Part shown: piece by piece, positions 33,670-42,387 of the stretch
Position numbering within the stretch: position 1 is the first letter of the stretch
Layout of the letters: each line of letters opens with the position of its first letter
From: DATEBA01 sp035288045
GTDB taxonomy: Bacteria > Actinomycetota > UBA4738 > HRBIN12
Direction of reading: 5' to 3'
DNA: 64,000 nucleotides
NCBI GenBank assembly: GCA_035288045.1
Contig: DATEBA010000046.1
Coordinates: forward strand, 17,539-81,538
The notes under the pieces: model-generated
The model's input: only the letters and a program-made list of their open reading frames with translations
Told to the model about the DNA's origin: nothing
Database searches by the model: none
Made by a program: the position numbers and the translations under genes

Positions 33670-34793
33670 ACCGCCTCCTCCTCCTCCAGTGCCAGGTCCT
33701 CCTGCGGCAGCACGGCGAACGTGTGCTCCCGCAGCCAGGACAGGCGAACCCTGTCCCCCGGTTGGGGTGGGGTGATCTCGCCGAGGTTCTGAACGTATAC
33801 GGTCAGCTCCACTCCCCCGGGGCCTTCGACCTTGTACTGGTGCGAGACGCCTATGTAGGTCGACATGCGGAGCACTCCGGTGACCGAGTTGGTTCCCGCT
33901 GCCGGCTGATCCTGCTCCGCCGTTATCGACAGCTTCTCCGGCCGCACGCCGACCTTCACCTTGGTTCCCTCCGAGAACGGCGCGCGATCCGAGGGCACGT
34001 GCAGGACGTCGCCTGCAGCGGTCAGCACGGAGCTGGTCCCGTTCCCGGACTCCTTCACCTCACCGTCCAGCATGTTAGACGCTCCGAGGAATCCGGCGAC
34101 GAACTGGGTCGCGGGGCTCTCGTAGACCTCCTCCGGTGGTCCGATCTGCTCGATCGCCCCATGGCGTATGACCGCGATCCGGTTGGACATGGTCATGGCC
34201 TCCTCCTGGTCGTGGGTCACGTAGATGAAGGTGATCCCGACCTCCTCCTGGATCCTCTTGAGCTCCAGCTGCATCTGCTTGCGGAGCTTGAGGTCCAGCG
34301 CGCCGAGCGGCTCGTCGAGCAGGAGCACCTTCGGCTGGTTCACGAGGGCGCGGGCCAGGGCTACCCGCTGCTGCTGGCCCCCGGACATCTGGCCGGGCTT
34401 GCGCTTCTCGAAGCCGTCCATCTCCACCAGCTTCAGGGACTCCCCCACGCGGCGTGTCACCTCGGTCTTGTCGACCTTCCTGCGCCTGAGCCCGAACGCC
34501 ACGTTCTCGAAGACGTCCAGGTGAGGGAAGAGGGCATAGGACTGAAACACGGTGTTCACGTCTCGCCGGTAAGGCGGCAGGTCGGTGACGTCGCGGCCGC
34601 CGAGATAGACAGTCCCGTAGGTCGGCTCCTCGAACCCCCCGATCATGCGAAGGGTCGTGGTCTTGCCGCATCCCGAGGGGCCGAGCAAGCTGAAGAACTC
34701 GCCCTCGGTTATGTCGAGGGACAGGTCGTCCACCGCGATCGTGTCTCCGAAGTGCTTGGAGACGCGTTCGAGGCGTACGTCGATCTCGGGCAC
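33666..34793 (-). CDS. potA: Spermidine/putrescine-type ABC transporter ATP-binding protein
   Basis: 375 residues. Walker A LGPSGCGKTTT, Q-loop FQSYALFPH, signature MSGGQQQRV, Walker B LLLDEPLGALD, switch His in THDQEEAM; the C-terminal about 120 residues form the TOBE regulatory domain (GVRPEKLSI). The GTG at 34793 is preferred because AGGGGAG stands at proper spacing and homology begins there; an upstream ATG at 34853 lies before the predicted transcription start. First gene of the operon. Confidence 0.93.
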   Translation of the reverse strand: MPEIDVRLERVSKHFGDTIAVDDLSLDITEGEFFSLLGPSGCGKTTTLRMIGGFEEPTYGTVYLGGRDVTDLPPYRRDVNTVFQSYALFPHLDVFENVAFGLRRRKVDKTEVTRRVGESLKLVEMDGFEKRKPGQMSGGQQQRVALARALVNQPKVLLLDEPLGALDLKLRKQMQLELKRIQEEVGITFIYVTHDQEEAMTMSNRIAVIRHGAIEQIGPPEEVYESPATQFVAGFLGASNMLDGEVKESGNGTSSVLTAAGDVLHVPSDRAPFSEGTKVKVGVRPEKLSITAEQDQPAAGTNSVTGVLRMSTYIGVSHQYKVEGPGGVELTVYVQNLGEITPPQPGDRVRLSWLREHTFAVLPQEDLALEEEEAV

Positions 34794-34854
34794 GTCACTC
34801 CCCTCTGGCCGCCCCGGCGCGACCGGTTCTGCTAGGCGCCTCGCCAGAGCCATG

Positions 34855-34860
34855 ATTATG
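34855..34860 (-). promoter_or_regulatory. -10 box of the polyamine ABC operon
   Basis: CATAAT on the minus strand, predicting a start near 34848 and a leader of about 55 bases before the potA GTG. A weak TGATAA lies 17 bp upstream as a possible -35. Confidence 0.4.
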
Positions 34861-34936
34861 CCCGACGGGCGGCGGGATTATCACCCACCCGCTCCCCCGG
34901 GCGCCCGACCACATCTAGGCCAGCCATCCCACCCGT

Positions 34937-34955
34937 CTTGTACGAACTGGACAAG
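34937..34955. promoter_or_regulatory. Inverted repeat between wecA and the ABC operon
   Basis: CTTGT-n9-ACAAG. It lies 24 bases past the wecA stop and about 55-75 bases upstream of the ABC promoter, so it is either an operator or a weak terminator. Nothing else is evident in 34884-34978. Confidence 0.3.
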
Positions 34956-34978
34956 CTTGGAGGATGTCGGCGGCGCGC

Positions 34979-36094
34979 CTACGTGACCTCCCGACCCCAC
35001 CGACGACCGTTGCCGGATATCAGGCGAGGGAGCAGGGTCCCCAGTAGCACCAGCGCGGCCGTCCCGACGATCACCCCGGCTACCAGACGGCTGTCGATGA
35101 ACGCAACCGCGAGAGCGCTCCCGGAGATCAGCGCGCTCCACAGATACATCAGTAGCACGGCCTTCCTGTAGCCATGCCCGATGTCGAGCAACCGATGGTG
35201 GATGTGCTCCTTGTCGGCGTGGGCGATCCGCTGTCCTCGGCGGACCCGCCGGACGATCGCTAGGAGGACGTCGAGGATCGGTATGGCGAGCACCAGGAGG
35301 GGAACGAAGATCGGGATCGCGATCACCGCCAGGTCTCCCCCGGTCGGTGGATACGGGTTCCGCCCCACGCCCGAGACGGTTGCCACCGCGAGCAGCATCC
35401 CCAGTAGCATGGATCCGGTGTCGCCCATGAAGATCCGCGCCGGGTTGAAGTTCCAGGGCAGGAACCCGATGGAGACCCCCGCCGCGATCGCGGAGACCAG
35501 GGCGGCCCCGGATGCCTCGCCCCCGGCTATCCCGGGGAACCGCTCCATGTAGACGAAGAACGAGATGGCCGCGATCGTCACCATGCCGGATGCGAGGCCG
35601 TCCAGCCCGTCGATCAGGTTCACGGCGTTCACGATCGCCAGGACCCACACGATCGTGAACGGGACGGCCAGGTCGGCCGAGAGCACGAGCACTCCCTGTC
35701 CGGGGAACAAGAAGTAGAGGAGCTGCACACCCCCCAGGATCATGAGCCCCGCCGCGAACACCTGGCCGGTGAGCTTGCCTAGGGCGGTCACGCCTTTCAG
35801 ATCGTCGAACACGCCAACGAGCACTATCGCCGAGGTCGCTACAAGGGTCGCCACCGGGTCCGACGTCGTCCGACTGAGCTCGTCGAAGAACGGCAGGAGT
35901 CGGGACACGCCGAGCCCGGCGAGCATCCCGAGGAACATCGCGAGCCCGCCCATGGTCGGCGTCGGCTCCAGGTGAACCGCCCGGTCGGTCGGGTGTGCGA
36001 TCGCCCCGACGCGGACCGAGAACCTGCGGACGAGCGGCGTCGTCACGAACGCGACTCCCGCGCTGACGCCGAAGACGACCAGGTAGGAGATCAC
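34979..36094 (-). CDS. wecA: Undecaprenyl-phosphate N-acetylglucosaminyl 1-phosphate transferase (WecA/TagO-like)
   Basis: 371 residues, about eleven membrane helices. It starts envelope polysaccharide synthesis by moving GlcNAc-1-P to undecaprenyl phosphate. MraY/WecA-superfamily motifs: PTMGG, VGVFDD (Asp pair for magnesium), NAVNLIDGLDG, FMGDTGS and the WecA-group loop HADKEHIHHRLL. The GTG at 36094 has GGAGAT upstream and follows glyA by 15 bases. Corresponds to rfe next to the atp operon in mycobacteria. Confidence 0.94.
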   Translation of the reverse strand: MISYLVVFGVSAGVAFVTTPLVRRFSVRVGAIAHPTDRAVHLEPTPTMGGLAMFLGMLAGLGVSRLLPFFDELSRTTSDPVATLVATSAIVLVGVFDDLKGVTALGKLTGQVFAAGLMILGGVQLLYFLFPGQGVLVLSADLAVPFTIVWVLAIVNAVNLIDGLDGLASGMVTIAAISFFVYMERFPGIAGGEASGAALVSAIAAGVSIGFLPWNFNPARIFMGDTGSMLLGMLLAVATVSGVGRNPYPPTGGDLAVIAIPIFVPLLVLAIPILDVLLAIVRRVRRGQRIAHADKEHIHHRLLDIGHGYRKAVLLMYLWSALISGSALAVAFIDSRLVAGVIVGTAALVLLGTLLPRLISGNGRRWGREVT

Positions 36095-36109
36095 GCGCGC
36101 GCGGATCTC

Positions 36110-37372
36110 CTACGCGTACGCAGGGAACCGCGTCACGAGCCCGCGAACCCTGCCTCGAGCGGACTCCTTCGCGGCATCGTCTCCCGGCGCGCGAAGTACA
36201 CCACCGACGATGCTCGCGATCTCCTTGGCCTCCGGCTCGTCCATCCCGAGCGTCCCGATACCGGGGGTGCCTACGCGGATCCCAGAGGGCGCACCGGGCG
36301 GGTTGGGGTCGAAGGGGATCGTGTTCTTGTTGAGAGCGACGCCGATCTCGTCGCAGAGCGCCTCCGCCTCCTTGCCGCCGATCCCGATCGGCCGGAGATC
36401 CGCGAGGACGAGGTGCGAGTCCGTTCCGCCGGAGACGATCCGGAGCCCCTCGTCGGCCAGTCCCTGGGCGAGCGCCCTCGCCGTGCGCACCACACGGGCC
36501 GAGTACTCCTTGAACGCAGGCGACATCGCCTCCTTGAGCGCGACGGCTTTGGCCGCGATCACGTGCTCGAGCGGGCCTCCCTGCATCATCGGGAACACGG
36601 CCTTGTCGATCGCCTTCGCGTGCTCCTGCCTGCAAAGGACGATCGCGCCGCGAGGACCCCGGAGCGTCTTGTGCGTCGTGAACGTGACGACGTCCGCCCA
36701 AGGGACCGGGCTCGGGTAGGCCCCGCCCGCGGAGAGCCCGATGAAGTGCGACGCATCCACCCAGAAGATCGCCCCCACCTCATCGGCGATCTCGCGGAAG
36801 GCGCCGAAGTCGATGACGCGCGGGTATGCCGTGAAGCCGGCGAGGATCACCCGCGGACGGTGCTCCTTGGCGAGGTCGCGGATCCGGTCCATGTCGAGCT
36901 GCTCGCTCTCGCGGTCGACCTCGTAGGCCACGAAGTTGAACCACATACCGGAGACGTTCACCGGAGACCCGTGCGTGAGGTGCCCGCCGTGCGGGAGCGA
37001 GAGCCCGAGGACCTTCTGGTCGGACCGCGGCTCGAGGAAGGCCCCGAACACTGCCATGTTCGCCTGTGCGCCGGCGTGGGGTTGCACGTTCGCGTGGTCC
37101 GCTACGAAGAGCTCCCTCGCACGGTCGATCGCCAGCTGCTCCGTGACGTCCACCCACTGGCAGCCGCCGTAGTAGCGCCTGCCGGGGTAACCCTCCGCGT
37201 ATTTGTTCGTCATGGTCGAGCCGAGGGCAGCTAGCACCGCCGGGCTCGCGTAGTTCTCCGACGCGATCAGCCTGATCGTGTTCCGCTCGCGCTCGAGCTC
37301 TCCCGCGATCGCCTCGGCCACCTCGGGGTCCGTCTGCTTCAACTGCTCCCAGTCGCCCGCGTAGTCGCTCAT
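36110..37372 (-). CDS. glyA: Serine hydroxymethyltransferase
   Basis: 420 residues. PLP enzyme making glycine and methylene-THF from serine. PLP lysine is Lys235 in TFTTHKTLRGPRG; the substrate region RLIASENYASPAV and the cofactor loop PHAGAQANMAV are intact. The usual DMAH block reads DASHFIGLSAGG, keeping the Asp and His that contact PLP. The ATG overlaps the rpiB stop (ATGA). Confidence 0.97.
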   Translation of the reverse strand: MSDYAGDWEQLKQTDPEVAEAIAGELERERNTIRLIASENYASPAVLAALGSTMTNKYAEGYPGRRYYGGCQWVDVTEQLAIDRARELFVADHANVQPHAGAQANMAVFGAFLEPRSDQKVLGLSLPHGGHLTHGSPVNVSGMWFNFVAYEVDRESEQLDMDRIRDLAKEHRPRVILAGFTAYPRVIDFGAFREIADEVGAIFWVDASHFIGLSAGGAYPSPVPWADVVTFTTHKTLRGPRGAIVLCRQEHAKAIDKAVFPMMQGGPLEHVIAAKAVALKEAMSPAFKEYSARVVRTARALAQGLADEGLRIVSGGTDSHLVLADLRPIGIGGKEAEALCDEIGVALNKNTIPFDPNPPGAPSGIRVGTPGIGTLGMDEPEAKEIASIVGGVLRAPGDDAAKESARGRVRGLVTRFPAYA

Positions 37373-37818
37373 AGCTCCCCCCGCTCGATCCCGTCGATCA
37401 ACCTGAGCCGTCGCTCGTGCCGTCCGCCCTCGAACGGCGTCGAGAGCCATACTCGGACGATCTCCACCGCCAGCTCCGGGGCGACGATGCGCGCCCCGAT
37501 GCCGATCACGTTGGCGTCGTTATGTTCCCTTGACAACCTCGCCGTGTACAGGTCGTTGCAGAGCGCCGCTCGTATGCCAAGGACCTTGTTCGCGGCGATC
37601 TGCTCGCCTTGACCGCTCCCCCCGAGCACGACGCCACGGTCGGCCCGACCGTCGGCGACCATCCGGGCAACCTCGGCGCAGAAGACCGGGTAGTCCGAGG
37701 GTTCCGCGTCCCCGTCGGCGCCGACGTCGGAGACATCGTGCCCCTGCTCGGAAAGGAACGGCTTCAGGCGCTCCTTGAGCGCGTAGCCGGAGTGATCGGA
37801 GCCGATCGCGATACGCAC
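37369..37818 (-). CDS. rpiB: Ribose-5-phosphate isomerase B
   Basis: 149 residues. Interconverts ribose-5-P and ribulose-5-P. Motifs: GSDHSGY at the start, DYPVFC, GGSGQGEQIAANKVLGIRAAL and NDANVIGIGAR. The GTG at 37818 lies one base after the phosphatase stop with GGAGG upstream. Coupled to glyA downstream. Confidence 0.96.
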   Translation of the reverse strand: MRIAIGSDHSGYALKERLKPFLSEQGHDVSDVGADGDAEPSDYPVFCAEVARMVADGRADRGVVLGGSGQGEQIAANKVLGIRAALCNDLYTARLSREHNDANVIGIGARIVAPELAVEIVRVWLSTPFEGGRHERRLRLIDGIERGEL

Positions 37819-37819
37819 C

Positions 37820-38377
37820 TCATGCCTCCGAAGCCGCCGGGACGGGCTCGAGGGCATCGGCCAGGCGCAGGCTCCAGTCCTCGAGCTCCCAGGCGACCGC
37901 ACGGAAGGCGTCGATCGAGAGCCCGAGCGGATCGGCGACGTCTTCGTCGTGAGGGTTGCCGTCGAACCCACCCGCACGCGCCGCGTGAGCAGCGGCGACA
38001 CGAGCCGCGCGGTCGCCGCCGACGGGGATCGCCTCCAGGAGCCGAACAAGCTCCTTCAGGGTGAACGTGCGGGCGGCCGCCTCGGGGACCAGGTGGGCGA
38101 CCTCCTCCCGGTGCTCGCCCGCCATCCCCACCACGAGGTCGGTGCCCCGTATCAGCCCTGCGGTCAGAGCCGTCGTGCGGAACTGGGACAGATCCACCCC
38201 GTGCTGGGCGCCCACCTCCAGCGTCTCCTCGCGAGCCGGCGAGCCGTCGCGGGCGATCGTCCCGGCCGAGCGGACCTGCGGGGAGCGGACGCCGAGCTTC
38301 GTCGACAACGCGCGCCGTAGGAAAGCTTCGGCGAGCGGCGAGCGGCAGATGTTGCCAGTGCATACGACCAGGAGCAT
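37820..38377 (-). CDS. Low-molecular-weight protein-tyrosine-phosphatase/arsenate-reductase-like protein
   Basis: 185 residues. The phosphate loop CTGNICRSP (CX5R) is at residues 6-14, directly at the N-terminus as in LMW-PTPs, and the general-acid region DEDVADPLG is near residue 144. Substrates might be protein arginine or tyrosine phosphates. A TAGACT box stands nine bases before the ATG, so it is the first gene of the phosphatase-rpiB-glyA-wecA transcript. Confidence 0.9.
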   Translation of the reverse strand: MLLVVCTGNICRSPLAEAFLRRALSTKLGVRSPQVRSAGTIARDGSPAREETLEVGAQHGVDLSQFRTTALTAGLIRGTDLVVGMAGEHREEVAHLVPEAAARTFTLKELVRLLEAIPVGGDRAARVAAAHAARAGGFDGNPHDEDVADPLGLSIDAFRAVAWELEDWSLRLADALEPVPAASEA

Positions 38378-38386
38378 GGGCCTCGG

Positions 38387-38392
38387 AGTCTA
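38387..38392 (-). promoter_or_regulatory. -10 box for the phosphatase-rpiB-glyA-wecA operon
   Basis: TAGACT on the minus strand, nine bases before the ATG at 38377, so the leader is about two bases long. Confidence 0.5.
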
Positions 38393-38434
38393 GCAGTGGC
38401 CCTTCGGCAACCCGCTACCGCCGTCGGGCCGAGC

Positions 38435-39265
38435 TCACGGCCGTCTCCCGAGCACGACCCGGTCCCGGCCGGAGAGGTCGGGGAGCACCCGGACCTCCAT
38501 GAACGAACTCTCCATCGCGCCCAGGACCTCGTCACGATGGGCAGCTCCTATCTCGACCGCGAGAAGGCCCCCATCGACCAGCCATCGCAGCGCCTCGGCC
38601 GCCAGACGCTCATACACCTCGATCCCTCCGAGCAGTGCGAGCTGGGGGTCCATCCGAACGACCTCTGGGAGGTCGTCGTATTCCTCGGGGGTGACGTACG
38701 GGAGATTGCTGATCACGAGGTCCACCCAGCCCCGGAGCTCCTCGGGAACCGGCTCGAGCAGGTCGCCCTGCAGCACCCGCACGTCCAGACCGAGCGCCCG
38801 CGCGTTGTGCGCGGCGAGCCCGGCCGCCTCCGCAGAGAGATCGGTTGCGATCACCTGAGCGTCCGGCCGCTCGTCCTTGACCGCGAGGGCGATCGCCCCC
38901 GTTCCGGTGCCCACGTCCACCACCAGGGGGGCCTCGACCTCCTCGAGTGCCTCGAGCGCCGCCCCGACGAGGACCTCGGTCTCCGGCCTGGGGACGAACA
39001 CGCCGGGTCGGACCGCGAGCGCCAGCCTCCGGAACGGCTGCTCGCCGGTGAGGTGCTGGAGCGGCGTACCGCGGCACCGCTGGCAGAGCGCCCGACCGAA
39101 CAGCCCCGCCTCAGCTGCGGTTAGACCTTCCGCGCGCGCGTACAGGTGCGCTCGGTCTGTTCCCAGCACGCTGGCGAGCAGTATCTCGGCGGTACTCCGG
39201 GGACCCTCCACGTCGTGTCGTGCGAGGTAGTCCGTCGCCCGACGCAGGACGTCCGATGGCCGCAT
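38435..39265 (-). CDS. prmC: Peptide chain release factor glutamine methyltransferase
   Basis: 276 residues. PrmC methylates the glutamine of the GGQ loop of release factors; its natural substrate, PrfA, is encoded just upstream. SAM motif VVDVGTGTGAIALA near residue 116. The catalytic NPPY motif reads NLPY (187-190), an unusual substitution. N-terminal helical domain with RPETEVLV is typical. The ATG shares a base with the prfA stop (TGATG) and has GGAGG upstream. Confidence 0.94.
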   Translation of the reverse strand: MRPSDVLRRATDYLARHDVEGPRSTAEILLASVLGTDRAHLYARAEGLTAAEAGLFGRALCQRCRGTPLQHLTGEQPFRRLALAVRPGVFVPRPETEVLVGAALEALEEVEAPLVVDVGTGTGAIALAVKDERPDAQVIATDLSAEAAGLAAHNARALGLDVRVLQGDLLEPVPEELRGWVDLVISNLPYVTPEEYDDLPEVVRMDPQLALLGGIEVYERLAAEALRWLVDGGLLAVEIGAAHRDEVLGAMESSFMEVRVLPDLSGRDRVVLGRRP

Positions 39266-40338
39266 CACCCGCCTCCGCCCTCCGAGAGCTGCTCGGCGCG
39301 TTCGGCCGCGAGCAGCGCGTCGACGAACGGATCGATGTCACCGGCGAGCACGTCCTGCAACTGGTGGACGGTGAGGTTGACGCGATGGTCGGTGACCCGG
39401 TTGTCGGGGAAGTTGTACGTCCGTATCTTCTCCGCCCGCTCTCCGGTCCCCACCTGGGACCGTCGGGCCTCCGCCTCCTTCTCGTGCGCCTCCCGCTGCG
39501 CCCGCTGGAGCAGTCGCGCTCGCAGGTACCGCATCGCCTTCTCCTTGTTCTGGAGCTGCGACCGTTCCTCCTGGCACGCGACGACGATGCCGGTCGGCCG
39601 GTGTGTGATACGAACGGCCGAATCGGTCGTGTTCACCGACTGCCCGCCGGGGCCCGAGGAGCGGAACACGTCGATCGCGAGGTCCTCCTGTCGGATCTCG
39701 ACCTCGACCTCCTCGGCTTCGGGGAGCACCGCGACCGTCGCGGTCGAGGTGTGGATCCGTCCCCCCGACTCCGTCACGGGAACGCGTTGCACACGATGCA
39801 CGCCCGATTCGCGCTTGAGACGCGAGTACGCGCCCCTGCCCCTGACCTCGAGAACTACCTCCTTGAATCCCCCCACGTCGGAGGGCGAGGACGACAGGAC
39901 GTCGGTCTTGAACCTGTGACGCTCGGCGAACCGCTCGTACATCTGGAACAGGTCGCCGGCCCAGATGGCGGCCTCCTGTCCTCCGGCGCCGGCGCGGATC
40001 TCCACAACAACGTCCTTCTCGTCGTTCGGGTCCCGCGGGACCAGGAGGTCCTCCAGCCGGCGGCGAAGCTCGCGCGAGCGCGCGTCGGCCCGCGCCTCCT
40101 CCTCACGGAAGAACGCGGCCATCTCGGGGTCGGCCTCGGCAATCGCCAGCTCCCGCGCTTCCTCGGCCTGGCGGAGCGCCGACCTGTACTCGCGGTACGG
40201 CAGGACGATCTCTCGGAGCTCGGCGAACACCTGGCCGATCTCGCGCAGGCGCTCGCCGTCGGAAGCGACGTCGGGCGACGACATCTGGCGCTCGAGCGCC
40301 TCGTAGCGAGCCTCGATCTCGTCGAGCTTGGACTCCAC
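39265..40338 (-). CDS. prfA: Peptide chain release factor 1
   Basis: 357 residues. Recognises UAA and UAG and releases the peptide. The stop-codon reading tripeptide is PVT (187-189) and the catalytic GGQ is at 231-233 (SSGPGGQSVN). The GTG at 40338 lies six bases after CATAAT, so it is leaderless. Co-transcribed with prmC. Confidence 0.98.
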   Translation of the reverse strand: MESKLDEIEARYEALERQMSSPDVASDGERLREIGQVFAELREIVLPYREYRSALRQAEEARELAIAEADPEMAAFFREEEARADARSRELRRRLEDLLVPRDPNDEKDVVVEIRAGAGGQEAAIWAGDLFQMYERFAERHRFKTDVLSSSPSDVGGFKEVVLEVRGRGAYSRLKRESGVHRVQRVPVTESGGRIHTSTATVAVLPEAEEVEVEIRQEDLAIDVFRSSGPGGQSVNTTDSAVRITHRPTGIVVACQEERSQLQNKEKAMRYLRARLLQRAQREAHEKEAEARRSQVGTGERAEKIRTYNFPDNRVTDHRVNLTVHQLQDVLAGDIDPFVDALLAAERAEQLSEGGGG

Positions 40339-40344
40339 TGCTCG

Positions 40345-40350
40345 ATTATG
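40345..40350 (-). promoter_or_regulatory. -10 box of a leaderless promoter for prfA-prmC
   Basis: CATAAT on the minus strand, six bases (CGAGCA), then the prfA GTG. Confidence 0.5.
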
Positions 40351-40383
40351 CAGCCCTGGCCGCGGGCCCGACGGCGGTCCGAG

Positions 40384-41181
40384 CTAGCGAGCGTCTCCGG
40401 AGGAGCGTTCGCGCTCCTCCGTCTCGATCTCGAGGTCGTCGAGCGGCGGGAGGTCGGGGAGGTCGAGCTCCACCGAGCCCGGCGACGCCCACAGATCCTC
40501 GTAGCGTGGGTCGACCACGTCGACCTCCGACGGAACCGGGTTCGTCGCGGGCCGTGGAGCCGAGACGTCGACACGCGCGGGTGCCCGGTCGGCCTCGCGT
40601 GCCTCCTGGGGGAGCGGCGCGTCCCGATCGGGCTCGCCGATCGTGCCTCCCAGCTCACCGGCCATGGCGATCAGAAGCTCCCTCACCTTTCGCAGATCGG
40701 AGACGAGCGCGGCGCGGCGCTCCGTGAGACCGGAGAGCAACTGCTCGGCCTCCCGTCGCGCGGAGGCGAGCGCCTCCTCGCCCGAGGCGCGGGCCTGTTC
40801 GGCGCGCGACTGCGCGTCGAGCTTGATGCGGTCCGCATCCGTCCGCGCGTCGTCCAGGAGCTGCCGGGTCTTGGCGTTCGCGTCGGCAACGAGGGACTGC
40901 GCTTGGCGATCCGCCGAGCGGAGCAGCTCGGCCACCCTCCCGGCGACCTCGGCGTAGGGATCGACGTCCGACGACTCCTTCGGCGGCGGCGTTGCGACCG
41001 GTGTCGCCTCTGAGGCTAGCTTCGCGTCGCGGAGCCGCGCCTCGAGGTTCTCGACCTGGTCGGCGACCTGCTTCAGGTACTCGCGGACCTGGTCTGGATC
41101 GAACCCCCGGCGCACGGTGGCGAACATGCGGCGCCGGATCTGGTCGGCGTTGGGAAGGAGCGGAAGGTCGAGCTCGCTCAT
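40384..41181 (-). CDS. DivIVA-domain coiled-coil protein
   Basis: 265 residues. The first 60 residues are DivIVA-like (IRRRMFATVRRGFDPDQVREYLKQVADQVENLE); residues about 75-170 form a long coiled coil rich in Ala, Glu and Arg; the last 90 are acidic, proline-rich and probably disordered. Such proteins mark curved membrane and organise growth or division in actinobacteria. A strong AGGAGGT site precedes the ATG. It sits between DUF1385 and prfA. Confidence 0.85.
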   Translation of the reverse strand: MSELDLPLLPNADQIRRRMFATVRRGFDPDQVREYLKQVADQVENLEARLRDAKLASEATPVATPPPKESSDVDPYAEVAGRVAELLRSADRQAQSLVADANAKTRQLLDDARTDADRIKLDAQSRAEQARASGEEALASARREAEQLLSGLTERRAALVSDLRKVRELLIAMAGELGGTIGEPDRDAPLPQEAREADRAPARVDVSAPRPATNPVPSEVDVVDPRYEDLWASPGSVELDLPDLPPLDDLEIETEERERSSGDAR

Positions 41182-41251
41182 GGACGTACCTCCTGGGGCC
41201 GCTCGGATCCGGCCCCCAACTCTCCCACCGGGGGAGGTTCTTTGCAACGAC

Positions 41252-42145
41252 CTAGGTGGCTGCCGGCTGCTCCTGCTCGCGACGTAGGACCTCCCGGAAG
41301 GACGCAACCGCCACCTCGATCATGCCGTGGTCCGGGGGATTGGTGGTGATCCTCTGCATCCAGAGTCCCGGCGCCATGAGCGCGCGCATCGCGCCCGAGC
41401 CCTGGAACCGCGCGCCGAGCCGGAGCACCTCGTACGCGAGCCCCGCGATGATCGGTATCGCCACTATCCGCGAGCCGACTCGCCAAAAGAGGCCCGGGCT
41501 CCCGAAGAAAGCGAAGACGAAGATGGTCAGCACCATCACGATCAGCAGGAAGTTCGTCCCGCAGCGAACGTGGAGCGTCGAATACCGGTCGATGGTCTCG
41601 GGCTCGAGGGGCTCGTCGTGCTCGTAGGCCGCGATCGTCTTGTGCTCGGCGCCGTGGTAGGCGAACACGCGGCGGATCTCCTTGCTGCGACCGACGAGCG
41701 CGAGGTAGCCGAGGAGAAGCAGCACCCGGAACACGCCCTCTAGGACGTTCGCCAGGACGCCCGAGCCGAGGAAGCCTCCGGCCCACCGGAACGCTACCGC
41801 GGGGAAGGCGACGAAGATCCCGAGGAACAGGACCAGGGCGAGCGTCATCGACACCGCCATCTGCCCACGGGTCAGCTGCTCCTCCTCCGGCGAGGACCTA
41901 TGGGCCGAGATCGACAACGCCTTGAACCCTATCGACAGCGCCTGGCCGAGAACGATGACGCCGCGGAGGAACGGCTTGCGCAGCAACCACACCCGGTCGG
42001 CGATCGACCGGATCTCGTGGGACTCCACGTGGATGTCCCCATCGGGTTTGCGGACGGCAACCGCCCAGTGCCGTCGACCACGCATCATGACGCCCTCGAT
42101 GACCGCCTGGCCGCCGTAGAGAGTCTCGCGCGGGGCTTCGGACAT
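41252..42145 (-). CDS. DUF1385 (YqhQ-like) membrane protein
   Basis: 297 residues with four or five membrane segments. Family blocks: YGGQAVIEGVMMRGRR at the N-terminus, AYHGAEHKTIAAYE in the middle and HVRCGTNFLL. The conserved His, Glu and Cys could bind metal, but the function is unknown. It lies between rpmE and prfA as in many actinobacteria. The ATG at 42145 follows rpmE by seven bases. Confidence 0.9.
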   Translation of the reverse strand: MSEAPRETLYGGQAVIEGVMMRGRRHWAVAVRKPDGDIHVESHEIRSIADRVWLLRKPFLRGVIVLGQALSIGFKALSISAHRSSPEEEQLTRGQMAVSMTLALVLFLGIFVAFPAVAFRWAGGFLGSGVLANVLEGVFRVLLLLGYLALVGRSKEIRRVFAYHGAEHKTIAAYEHDEPLEPETIDRYSTLHVRCGTNFLLIVMVLTIFVFAFFGSPGLFWRVGSRIVAIPIIAGLAYEVLRLGARFQGSGAMRALMAPGLWMQRITTNPPDHGMIEVAVASFREVLRREQEQPAAT

Positions 42146-42152
42146 GCCCGCG

Positions 42153-42368
42153 TTACGAGGGGCCCTGCGGCTTCTGACCATACCTGCGCTGGAAGCGCTC
42201 GACGCGTCCGCCGGTGTCGACGAGCTTCTGCTTGCCCGTATAGAACGGGTGGCAGTTGGAGCAGATCTCCACGCGGAGATCGCTATGGGTAGAGCGCGTC
42301 TGGAACGTGTTCCCACAGGAACAGTGGACGGTAGCGGTGACGTACTCGGGATGGATGCCCTGCCTCAT
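42153..42368 (-). CDS. rpmE: 50S ribosomal protein L31 (zinc-containing form)
   Basis: 71 residues. IHPEY at the N-terminus and the zinc ligands CSCG and CSNC mark the zinc-binding C+ form. A zinc-free paralogue made in zinc starvation is not in the window. An AGAGGAGAGAG site precedes the ATG. Downstream of rho as in mycobacteria. Confidence 0.97.
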   Translation of the reverse strand: MRQGIHPEYVTATVHCSCGNTFQTRSTHSDLRVEICSNCHPFYTGKQKLVDTGGRVERFQRRYGQKPQGPS

Positions 42369-42387
42369 CTCTCTCCTCTCGGCGCGA

